In this document: one piece after another, positions 18,460 through 25,935 of the stretch
Numbering within the stretch: position 1 is the first letter of the stretch
How the letters are laid out: every line of letters begins with the position of its first letter
Assembly: GCA_024244705.1 (NCBI GenBank)
Contig: JAAEOK010000036.1
Coordinates: forward strand, 1 to 64,000
DNA length: 64,000 nt
Source of the DNA: Alphaproteobacteria bacterium
GTDB lineage: Bacteria > Pseudomonadota > Alphaproteobacteria > JAAEOK01
Direction: 5' to 3'
Notes under the pieces: generated by a model
What the model saw: only the letters and a program-made list of their open reading frames with translations
Told to the model about the DNA's origin: nothing
The model's database searches: none
Made by a program: the position numbers and the translations under genes

Positions 18460-18924
18460 CTATTCGGTGAAATCTATCCGACCGTCCGGCAGCATATAGA
18501 GAATCAGCGCCCGGCCGCCCCTGACTTCTGGGTGATGGTCAGAGCCCGGCTCGAAAACGCACCAGCCGCGGCCTTGTCCGCAGAAAGTAGTCGTTTCCAT
18601 GACCGGCATGACCATGCAGGTTTCGCCTGTCGGATGACGGTGGTGGGGGCCGCGAAAGTCGGTTATGTCGACAACATCAACGCTGAACCCAGCGCTTGCA
18701 GGTCCGGGCTCGATGACGCGGCCAAAGCGTCACCCCTCACCACCCTCTTGGCACATCCAACCGGCCGCAATCGCCGCGTGGCAGGCCCGCTCGATGGCAT
18801 TGAATTGCTCGCCGTTGGCGGGAAAGAGCCGGTTCAAATCTTCCGCCAGGTCAGCATTGATCGGCGCTCCCCGAATCGCTTGTGTCACCGGTTGAATCAG
18901 GATCTCGAAGTCCTCAATGTCCAT
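18460..18924 (-). pseudogene. DUF4863 (PnbB-like) gene with an in-frame TGA
   Basis: From ATG 18924 (GGAG 7 bases upstream) the frame reads MDIEDFEILIQPVTQAIRG and reaches WMCQEGGEG, then TGA at 18730-18732. It continues in the same frame with RFGRVIEPG, FRGPHHRHPTGE, GWCVFEPGSDHHPEV and a final LILYMLPDGRIDFTE, stopping at 18460. The joined sequence is a complete DUF4863 protein, related to 4-hydroxylaminobenzoate lyase. A single nonsense change explains the break. Confidence 0.8.
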
Positions 18925-19264
18925 AGTAGGCTCCCTACTTTGCACCGGGCACTCTCCACCGGCCGTCTATAACGGACTGATCCACAGCGTGTCCGCTTCG
19001 CCCATGATTTCGTTTGCGCCGCCGCCATGATCAGACTTTCCTGGCAGTATAGCCGAAGGCCTGTTTCTGACCCTTTCCGGATCTTCAGCGGACACGGGTT
19101 TCTGATGATTCTCGACAGCGAGAGATGACCTCGGCGACGCATTAATCGCGCGATGCTTTTGGCGGCACGTCCAAACCCGCCCGGCGCAGCCCATCCATCA
19201 AGCCCTCGATAAGCTCCGAAGGCATGCCGCGCGTTCGAAACGGCGCACGAGGGACCGCACAAGA
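18925..19264. other. Intergenic stretch, no recognisable gene
   Basis: Several short open frames occur, but none has a ribosome site or a recognisable product. A minus-strand string GMPSELIEGLMDGLRRAGLD just downstream of the GNAT gene looks like the tail of a lost helical protein, but no family could be named. It probably holds gene debris. Confidence 0.4.
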
Positions 19265-19924
19265 TCAGGCGGTGAGGTCCTTGACCAGAAGCAGCGATTC
19301 GGTGCTGTCACAAACCCAGCCGTCCTTGATAATCGGGCGCCGGGCGACTTCGCGATAACCGTGGCACTCGTAAAGCCGACGTGCTCCGATGTTCCGGTCG
19401 AAGACGATGAGGCTCGTTTGCTTGCAGTCCCGGTCCCTCGCGAACCTTTCGGCCGCGCCCAGCAGGTGGCCGCCGATTCTTCCGTTGCGAAATCCCGGAA
19501 GCACGGCCAGCGCGTTGATGTACCAGCTTCCGGGAGCGAGGTCTTCGAGCTCCTGGAGGGGCACGAACATGGCCGGAAAGTCGGGTCCGATCACGACCGG
19601 TTCATCCGGCAAGGGATACCCGACGAGACCGCCCGCCGCGGTGCCGTCGATTTCCGCAATGTGACCATTGAGATAAGAAAACCCGCCCTCGCGCCGCCGG
19701 GCTCGGCGTTCCCCGACATCCCACAGGCTTTCGTCGGGGTCGGCCATCTTGGCCCATAGGTGTGCGGTCAGGCCCTCCGAGGCCATATCGATGAAACGCG
19801 ACAGGGCGGGCGCGTCGTCGGGCGTGGCAGGGCGTAGAGATATCTGGAATGAGGTCAATTTATGAGGCCTCGCCGAATCCAAGAATACCGAATTGGTCGA
19901 CAGCGACCCAGCCGGAACCGCCAT
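19265..19924 (-). CDS. GNAT family N-acetyltransferase
   Basis: A 219-residue acetyl-CoA-dependent acetyltransferase. The N-terminal beta-alpha unit is ISLRPATPDDAPALSRFI. The acetyl-CoA site appears as INALAVLPGFRNGRIGGHLLGAAE around residue 145, followed by a typical NIGARRLYECHGY motif. The substrate is unknown. The start codon sits exactly at the edge of the 308-bp repeat, so the upstream flank may have been replaced. Later in-frame starts would also fit. Confidence 0.85.
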   Translation of the reverse strand: MAVPAGSLSTNSVFLDSARPHKLTSFQISLRPATPDDAPALSRFIDMASEGLTAHLWAKMADPDESLWDVGERRARRREGGFSYLNGHIAEIDGTAAGGLVGYPLPDEPVVIGPDFPAMFVPLQELEDLAPGSWYINALAVLPGFRNGRIGGHLLGAAERFARDRDCKQTSLIVFDRNIGARRLYECHGYREVARRPIIKDGWVCDSTESLLLVKDLTA

Positions 19925-20232
19925 GACCGCCCGCGATGATCTCAGTCGTTTGCCAAACCAAGGTGTCGATCAAATGCAAAGCGGTCCGACACTCCGCTGT
20001 TATTCCATGGCCTCGATCAGGTCAGACCATTCATCGATTGATTTGGCGAATGCGCGGTCGGTGAGGTCTTCGATATATGAGCGACCTTGGTCCGACAGCG
20101 CTTGAACTTTATAAGCGACGCGAACGCGGGTCCGGTCAGGTCCTTCCGGTCTACATTGCACATCGACGAACGCCACGCGGGAAGCGGGCATCAGTCTCAG
20201 ATAGCGCACATGCCATTGATCGGGTTGCCAAG
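19925..20232. repeat. 308-bp direct repeat, copy B
   Basis: This is the partner of 14957-15264. Here the repeat forms the 3' part and downstream flank of a complete SRPBCC gene, so this is the likely source copy. It starts directly beside the start codon of the GNAT gene. Confidence 0.85.
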
Positions 20233-20431
20233 TGAGACAGGTCCAGAACGTCTTCTCGTCGCCCTCTCCGGTCGTGAAGATCATTTCCTCGCATGTTTCG
20301 CCGGACGCAGGTCGAATATAGGTGGGGTTCCATCCCGGTACCCATGCCTCCTCACCTTTTGGCGTGAATAACGGGAATGCCTCGGAAGCGGGGTAATCCA
20401 CTACGATTTCGTGGGAGAATTCCTTTTTCAT
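20000..20431 (-). CDS. SRPBCC-family (START-like) protein
   Basis: A 143-residue protein beginning MKKEFSHEIVVDYPASEAFPLFTPKGEE and ending with a long C-terminal helix, SIDEWSDLIEAME. The pattern of an N-terminal strand, a W-x-P-G-W region and a long closing helix fits the SRPBCC ligand-binding cup. Members bind hydrophobic ligands, or act as dehydrases, or as AHSA1-type stress proteins. No ligand can be inferred. It lies in a segment that was partly copied to 14957. Confidence 0.75.
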   Translation of the reverse strand: MKKEFSHEIVVDYPASEAFPLFTPKGEEAWVPGWNPTYIRPASGETCEEMIFTTGEGDEKTFWTCLTWQPDQWHVRYLRLMPASRVAFVDVQCRPEGPDRTRVRVAYKVQALSDQGRSYIEDLTDRAFAKSIDEWSDLIEAME

Positions 20432-20640
20432 CGGTCACTTCAAATAAGGAGTTCTGACGATGGTCGGCGATCTTGAGATCATAGTCCCGTATCGCCCGCG
20501 GCGTCAAAATCGTGATCCGAGATTCGTCCGCTTTCGGCTAAGAGCCGCCCTTCGGGGCAACGAACGGCAGGACCCCTTGGGGAGTTTCAAAGCGAAAGGC
20601 GCAATAGATATTAGCCGATCCCGGTTATTGACTAGGCGGC

Positions 20641-21393
20641 CTAAAACTTCTCGACCCAGGGCCTGAGGTCGAGCTCGTGGGTCCAGGCGCTGCGCGCCTG
20701 GTGGTGGAGCTGGAAGTAGGTCTCGGCGATCGCCTCCGGCGCGAGCAGGGATTCGGGTCCGCGCTCTTTCTGCAGGTGGGCGTACTTGTCCGACAGGATC
20801 TGGCCGTCGATGATCGTATGGGCGACGTGGACGTTCTGCGGCCCAAGCTCGCGCGCCAAGCTTTGCGCCACCGCCCGCAAACCGAACTTGGGCGAGGCCA
20901 AATTGACGAAATTGGCGCCGCCACGTATTGAGGCGGTCGCGCCGGTGAAAATGATCGTGCCCTTTCCGCGGTGGGCCATCCGCCTGGCCGCCGCCTGGCC
21001 GACGAGGAATCCGCCATAGCAGCCGACCCGCCAGCAATGCTCGAAATCCTCGGGGGCGATATCGAGGACCGAGGCGCGGACGAAAGCGCCGGCGTTGTAG
21101 ACGACGAGATCGGGCTCGCCCAACTCCTCGACCGCCGCCTCGAAGAACTTGTCTACGTCCTTGGCCTTGGTCGAATCGCAGTCATAGGCGCGCGCCTTGA
21201 TCGTCATGTAGTTGTTGATCTCCTTGGCCAGGGGCTGGAGATGGCTTTTCTTGCGCGCCGCCAGGCCGACATTCATGCGGGCGTTGGCGAAGCGCCGTGC
21301 CAAGGCCGCGCCCAAACCGGGCCCGACGCCGACGATGAACGCTGTTCCGCTGGGCTCGATCGGCTCCGGCTCAGAGGTCTTACCGGCGCCCAC
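20641..21393 (-). CDS. Atypical short-chain dehydrogenase, twin copy 1
   Basis: A 250-residue SDR-fold protein starting at GTG 21393, supported by GAGGAGG 9 bases upstream. The nucleotide-binding loop is GVGPGLGAALARRF (residues 22-35), and YNAG replaces the usual NNAG. The catalytic Tyr of YxxxK is absent: K169 is preceded by leucine at the expected position. Over its last 240 residues it differs from the gene at 25185 at only about three positions. Its N-terminus differs, so the 5' ends diverge. It is probably an NAD(P)-binding protein with altered or no oxidoreductase activity. Confidence 0.85.
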   Translation of the reverse strand: MGAGKTSEPEPIEPSGTAFIVGVGPGLGAALARRFANARMNVGLAARKKSHLQPLAKEINNYMTIKARAYDCDSTKAKDVDKFFEAAVEELGEPDLVVYNAGAFVRASVLDIAPEDFEHCWRVGCYGGFLVGQAAARRMAHRGKGTIIFTGATASIRGGANFVNLASPKFGLRAVAQSLARELGPQNVHVAHTIIDGQILSDKYAHLQKERGPESLLAPEAIAETYFQLHHQARSAWTHELDLRPWVEKF

Positions 21394-21717
21394 GACGAAT
21401 TCCTCCTCGCCGCCACCGTCCAGAACCTCAGACGCTTGGCAAAGCTCGCCGCCATACCACCGCCAAACCCGAAACCAGCGTAATTGCCATGCAAGGAGAC
21501 CGATGAAGTAGAGGCAAAAAACACCTAAGACCCGCCCGGGAGTAAGTACGGGCGGAAACCAAAGGTCCGCTTCTACTAAGAGCGGACGGTCAGCGCGGTC
21601 TCATCGCCCACTTTATCAACGGTATCGACCCTAACCAGTCGTCGCGGATTTCGCCTAATAACTGCACCGGACGCATGCTAGGGTTCGGTTGAGACCAGTA
21701 GGATTGGTGCTTGGATT
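21394..21717. other. Intergenic stretch with two hairpins and the right 25-bp repeat
   Basis: No gene is recognised. Two short inverted repeats are visible: CCGCCCG/CGGGCGG at 21532-21538 and 21549-21555, and GTCCGCT/AGCGGAC at 21565-21571 and 21581-21587. On the minus strand the first is followed 10 bases later by a run of six T, so it may be a weak terminator. The right copy of the 25-bp repeat lies at 21610-21634. Confidence 0.5.
21610..21634. repeat. 25-bp direct repeat, right copy
   Basis: Identical to 15341-15365. It lies 84 bases before the start of the large cyclase gene. Confidence 0.75.
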
Positions 21718-24700
21718 ATGGATGTTGGAGCCTGGCTGAGGGGGCTTGGGCTGGAAAAATACACCGAAGCGTTCGCTGAGAATGGGGTGGACGCGGCCTT
21801 GCTTCCTGAACTCACCAACGATGACCTAAGAGACTTAGGGGTAGTCCGACTGGCCGATCGAAAGCGGTTACTCAAAGCCATTGCAGGTCTATTTGAGGGC
21901 GATGGACACGGCGGGATAATACAGGCTCAGCCAGTGGCGCCCATGGGTGAGCGCCGCCAGGTTACAGTACTGTTCGCCGATCTCTCAGATTTCACCCGGC
22001 TGTCAAGTGAACTCGGCGCTGAGGAGACCCATGCGCTCCTCAACCGTTATTTCGAGACGGTTGATGGCATTGTCGAAGGGTACGGCGGGACGGTCGATAA
22101 GCACATCGGCGATAACGTGATGGCGGTCTTCGGCGCACCTGTCGCCCACACTGACGATCCAGAGCGCGCCATACGGGCTGCCACCGACATCCATCAGGCC
22201 ATGACGGGTTTGAGCGACGAGCTGGGTCGAGATCTGACGGCCCATATCGGCATCGCCAGCGGCCAGGTAGTAGCCAGTGGGACGGGTAGCGACACTCACC
22301 GCGAATACACCGTGACAGGCGATACAGTCAATCTCGCCTCGCGCTTAGACGATATGGCCGAGGCGGGCGAGACCTTCATTTCGGAGGCTGTGTGGCGCGC
22401 TGCCTCGCACATGGCCATCTATTCGTCACGCGGCCAAGTCTCGATCAAGGGTATTAGCCGGAAGATCGAAGTCTGGGCAGTTCAACAGCTAGTCCCGGAG
22501 CCATCATCTGACCGCCTGACAGCCTTCGTCGGTCGCCGCATGGAGCTGCGCCAGTTCGTGGTCTTGCTTGACGAGGCATTGGAGCACGGGACGGGTCACA
22601 GCCTCTTGGTTCGTGGCGAGCCCGGGATTGGCAAGACGCGCTTGATCGAAGAGTTCGTCAGGATCGCAGCCGATAATGGATTTGCGCCACACAAGGCTCT
22701 GATCTTCGATTTCGGTGTTGGCAAGGGACAGGACGCCATTCGCGCTTTGGTGCGCAGTGTGCTGGGGATTCCTCCTGGAAGTGGTAAGAGCAGTCGGCAA
22801 GCGGCTGTCGAGGCGGCCGTCCGCAATGGCGCCGCTGACCCCGACCAGAGGGTCTTCCTGAACGATCTGTTGGATCTACCGCAACCGGTGGCGCTGCGCT
22901 CCATCCACGATGCCATGGACAACACTACCCGCATCCACAGCACGCAAATGCTGGTTAGCAGACTCGTCAAGCAGGCTGGCGGGCAGCGTCCCATTCTCAT
23001 GGTCGTCGAGGACGTGCATTGGGCTGACGGGCTGACGCTGGCCCACCTGGGCAACCTTGCGTCAACGGTCGCCCACTGCCGCGCCGTCTTGGTCATGACG
23101 TCGCGTGTGGAAGGCGTCCCACTCGATCAGGACTGGCGTGCGTCTCTAGCGAGCAGTTCGCTGACCACGATCGATCTCGGACCACTTCAAGACGTCGACG
23201 CGAGGAAGATTGCCGGTCACCTGCTCGAGCGCACAAGCCCACTCGTAGAAAGCTGCATCATCAAGGCCGGGGGCAATCCACTGTTTCTCGAAGAGCTGCT
23301 CCGCAACGCTGATGAGGGCACCGGCGAGGATATGCCTGGCTCGATTAGGAGTCTTGTGCAAGCCCGGATGGATCGTCTGCCGCCCTCGGACAAACAGGCC
23401 CTACAGACTGCCTCCGTGGTCGGCCAGCGGTTTACTTTGCCGATCCTCAGGCATTTGCTGAATAGCCATGACTACGACTGCGGGAAACTCGTCGAGCATC
23501 ACTTGGTCAGACGGGAGGCTGACGACTACTTGTTCGCGCACGCGCTCATCCGGGAAGGAGTCTACGCCTCGCTGCTCACAGCTCGCCGCAAGAAACTGCA
23601 CAACAGGACTGCCGAGTGGTTCTCGGAGCAGTGTCCTGATCTGAAAGCGGAGCATTTGGACCGCGCCGAAAATCCGGCAGCGGTGAGGGCCTACCTCGCA
23701 GCAGCCGAAAGCGAGGCCAAGCTTTATCACTATGAGCGTTCCATGGAGCTTGTAGCGCGGGGGCTTGAACTCGCTGAAGATCAGGGCGAGCGATATCTTC
23801 TGACATGCCTCAGGGGCGACCTACTGCATGAGGTTGGCGAAATCCGAGCATCAATTGACGCTTTTACCGAGGCTCGAAACCTTGCGATCGACGACCTTGA
23901 ACTTTGCCGGGCCGAGATTGGCTTTGCCAGTGGAATGCGTATGATCGACGACTATGATGAGGCGTTCGCTGTGCTCGACCGAACAGAGCCATTGGCGAGA
24001 AGCAACGGTTATCACTTGCAGCTTGCGCGTCTTCATCACCTAAGAGGAAATCTTTGTTTCCCATTGGGGCAGATCGATCGCTGCTGGGAGGAGCACAACC
24101 AGGCGCTCGCGTGCGCCCGCTCAGCGGGATCACTGGAATGGGAAGCGCGTGCCCTGGGTGGCCTTGCCGACGCTGAGTACGCCCGGGGCCGTTTGTTGAC
24201 GGTGGAATGCTACCTCGATCGCTGTATGGAAATCTGCCGGAGCGAGGGGTTCGGTCGGATTGAAGTCGCGAATATCTCCATTCTTGGTGGCGGGGGCAGC
24301 CGTTACTATAGGGGAGACCTTACGGGAGCGCTTGAGGTGAGCCTCGAGGCCGAGGCTTTGGCAAGGAAGGTGGGCCACGAGCGGGCGGAAATCCTTGCGC
24401 AAATCGGATGCTACATCAGCCTGGTCGCTATGGCCGAGATGGACCGAGCCCGCCAACATATAGCTCGGGCAAAGGAACTCGCGGAGAGGCTTGGCGCCAG
24501 GCGGTTTGTTGCACGTGCCTTGCAATTCGAGGGCAGAATAGACCATTGGAACAGCAACATGGATGCGGCACTCAACAAATTTCGAGAGGCTATGGCGATC
24601 AGCCGCGAAACGGGTATTCGATACGCGGGACCTGCTATTCTAGCGGATATTGCACTTACGACCGGTGATGGTGTCGAACGCCGCGAAGCACTTGAGGAAG

Positions 24701-25017
24701 GCGAATACTTGCTGGAAGGCGGTTGCGTAAGCGCCAGCTATTTCGAGTTCTATATTGGGGCGATGGAAACGTCGCTTCGAATTGGAGACTGGGATCGTGT
24801 GGATCGCTACGCCGCGGCTCTGGAAGACTATACCCGCGAGGAGCCCCTTCCGCTCATTGACTTCTTCATCAAGCGGGGACGCGCGCTCGCAGCTTTTGGG
24901 CGCAACAACCACAACGAAGACGTGGTCTCTCAAATACAGCGCCTACGCGACACGGCCGAACAGATGAATCTACAAACGGCCTCGCCAGCGATTGAAGCGG
25001 CGTTGCGTACACTCTAA
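21718..25017 (+). CDS. SAM-domain adenylate/guanylate cyclase with ATPase and TPR region
   Basis: A 1099-residue cytoplasmic protein. Residues 1-60 form a SAM domain (WLRGLGLEKYTEAFAENGVD). Residues 80-250 form a class III cyclase catalytic domain with metal-binding D88 (LFADLSDFT) and D132 (HIGDNVMAVFG). Residues about 265-600 form an AAA/STAND-type ATPase with Walker A GEPGIGKT at 300-307 and Walker B ILMVVEDVHWAD. The remainder to the C-terminus is helical and TPR-like. This architecture is known for multidomain cyclases in proteobacteria and actinobacteria. It probably makes cAMP in response to an unknown signal. The DNA is less GC-rich than its neighbours. Confidence 0.9.
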   Translation: MDVGAWLRGLGLEKYTEAFAENGVDAALLPELTNDDLRDLGVVRLADRKRLLKAIAGLFEGDGHGGIIQAQPVAPMGERRQVTVLFADLSDFTRLSSELGAEETHALLNRYFETVDGIVEGYGGTVDKHIGDNVMAVFGAPVAHTDDPERAIRAATDIHQAMTGLSDELGRDLTAHIGIASGQVVASGTGSDTHREYTVTGDTVNLASRLDDMAEAGETFISEAVWRAASHMAIYSSRGQVSIKGISRKIEVWAVQQLVPEPSSDRLTAFVGRRMELRQFVVLLDEALEHGTGHSLLVRGEPGIGKTRLIEEFVRIAADNGFAPHKALIFDFGVGKGQDAIRALVRSVLGIPPGSGKSSRQAAVEAAVRNGAADPDQRVFLNDLLDLPQPVALRSIHDAMDNTTRIHSTQMLVSRLVKQAGGQRPILMVVEDVHWADGLTLAHLGNLASTVAHCRAVLVMTSRVEGVPLDQDWRASLASSSLTTIDLGPLQDVDARKIAGHLLERTSPLVESCIIKAGGNPLFLEELLRNADEGTGEDMPGSIRSLVQARMDRLPPSDKQALQTASVVGQRFTLPILRHLLNSHDYDCGKLVEHHLVRREADDYLFAHALIREGVYASLLTARRKKLHNRTAEWFSEQCPDLKAEHLDRAENPAAVRAYLAAAESEAKLYHYERSMELVARGLELAEDQGERYLLTCLRGDLLHEVGEIRASIDAFTEARNLAIDDLELCRAEIGFASGMRMIDDYDEAFAVLDRTEPLARSNGYHLQLARLHHLRGNLCFPLGQIDRCWEEHNQALACARSAGSLEWEARALGGLADAEYARGRLLTVECYLDRCMEICRSEGFGRIEVANISILGGGGSRYYRGDLTGALEVSLEAEALARKVGHERAEILAQIGCYISLVAMAEMDRARQHIARAKELAERLGARRFVARALQFEGRIDHWNSNMDAALNKFREAMAISRETGIRYAGPAILADIALTTGDGVERREALEEGEYLLEGGCVSASYFEFYIGAMETSLRIGDWDRVDRYAAALEDYTREEPLPLIDFFIKRGRALAAFGRNNHNEDVVSQIQRLRDTAEQMNLQTASPAIEAALRTL

Positions 25018-25184
25018 CGGTCGTGGAGCAGAGGTCTTGGAGCGCTGGTGGGGGAGCGTGCCGGTGCAGCCGAAACCGCTCTAGGAGCCGACGTTGTCGG
25101 CGACGGTCGGCGAGACCGCTTGGGGAGATTCAAAGCGAAAGACGCGCAAACGTTTCAGGCGATCCCCGTTTCTGAGCGCGCGGC
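25018..25184. other. Convergent spacer with the shared SDR downstream motif
   Basis: The spacer lies between the cyclase gene and the SDR gene, which converge. A GCCGAC/GTCGGC inverted repeat at 25087-25092 and 25106-25111 lies inside a block resembling 14707-14790 and 20540-20640, the downstream flanks of the other SDR copies. No T-run follows, so a terminator is not claimed. Confidence 0.4.
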
Positions 25185-25931
25185 CTAGAACTTCTCGACC
25201 CAGGGCCTGAGGTCGAGCTCGTGGGTCCAGGCGCTGCGCGCCTGGTGGTGGAGTTGGAAGTAGGTCTCGGCGATCGCCTCGGGCGCGAGCAGGGATTCGG
25301 GACCGCGCTCCTTCTGTAGGTGGGCGTATTTGTCCGACAGGATCTGGCCGTCGATGATCGCATGGGCGACGTGGACGTTCTGCGGCCCAAGCTCGCGCGC
25401 CAAGCTTTGCGCCACCGCCCGCAAACCGAACTTGGGCGAGGCCAAATTGACGAAATTGGCGCCGCCACGTATTGAGGCGGTCGCGCCGGTGAAGATGATC
25501 GTGCCCTTTCCGCGGTGGGCCATCCGCCTGGCCGCCGCCTGGCCGACGAGGAATCCGCCATAACAGCCAACTCGCCAGCAATGCTCGAAATCCTCGGGGG
25601 CGATGTCGAGGACCGAGGCGCGGACGAAGGCGCCGGCGTTGTAGACGACGAGATCGGGCTCGCCCAACTCCTCGACCGCCGCCTCGAAGAACTTGTCGAC
25701 GTCCTTGGCCTTGGTCGAATCGCAGCCAAAGGCGCGCGCCTTGATGGTCATGTAGTTATTGATCTCCTTGGCCAGGGGCTGGAGATGGCTTTTCTTGCGC
25801 GCCGCCAGGCCGACGTTCATGCGGGCGTTGGCGAAGCGCCGTGCCAAGGCCGCGCCCAAACCGGGCCCGACGCCGACGATGAACGCTGTTCCGCTGGGCT
25901 CGATCGGTTGCGTCTTTGACACTTTGGCCAT
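25185..25931 (-). CDS. Atypical short-chain dehydrogenase, twin copy 2
   Basis: A 248-residue SDR-fold protein, nearly identical to the gene at 20641 after the first dozen residues. It has the same GVGPGLG loop, the same VYNAGAFVRAS and the same ASPKFGLRAVAQSLARELGP in which Lys is kept but the catalytic Tyr is missing. It starts 4 bases after the stop of the indolepyruvate oxidoreductase gene, so it is the second gene of that operon and probably the ancestral copy. A role in aromatic or branched 2-oxoacid handling is only suggested by this context. Confidence 0.85.
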   Translation of the reverse strand: MAKVSKTQPIEPSGTAFIVGVGPGLGAALARRFANARMNVGLAARKKSHLQPLAKEINNYMTIKARAFGCDSTKAKDVDKFFEAAVEELGEPDLVVYNAGAFVRASVLDIAPEDFEHCWRVGCYGGFLVGQAAARRMAHRGKGTIIFTGATASIRGGANFVNLASPKFGLRAVAQSLARELGPQNVHVAHAIIDGQILSDKYAHLQKERGPESLLAPEAIAETYFQLHHQARSAWTHELDLRPWVEKF

Positions 25932-25935
25932 GGCT

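Noticed and set aside
18730-18732. TGA in the DUF4863 frame read as selenocysteine
   Set aside because: The position is not a conserved Cys in the family as I know it, and no following stem-loop was evident. A nonsense mutation or sequence error is simpler.
18397-18972. Plus-strand 191-codon open frame
   Set aside because: It is antisense to the DUF4863 gene, which accounts for the conserved sequence on the minus strand.
15341-21634. Integrated phage or island with attL/attR
   Set aside because: The 25-bp repeats are suggestive, but no integrase, recombinase or tRNA target lies at either end.
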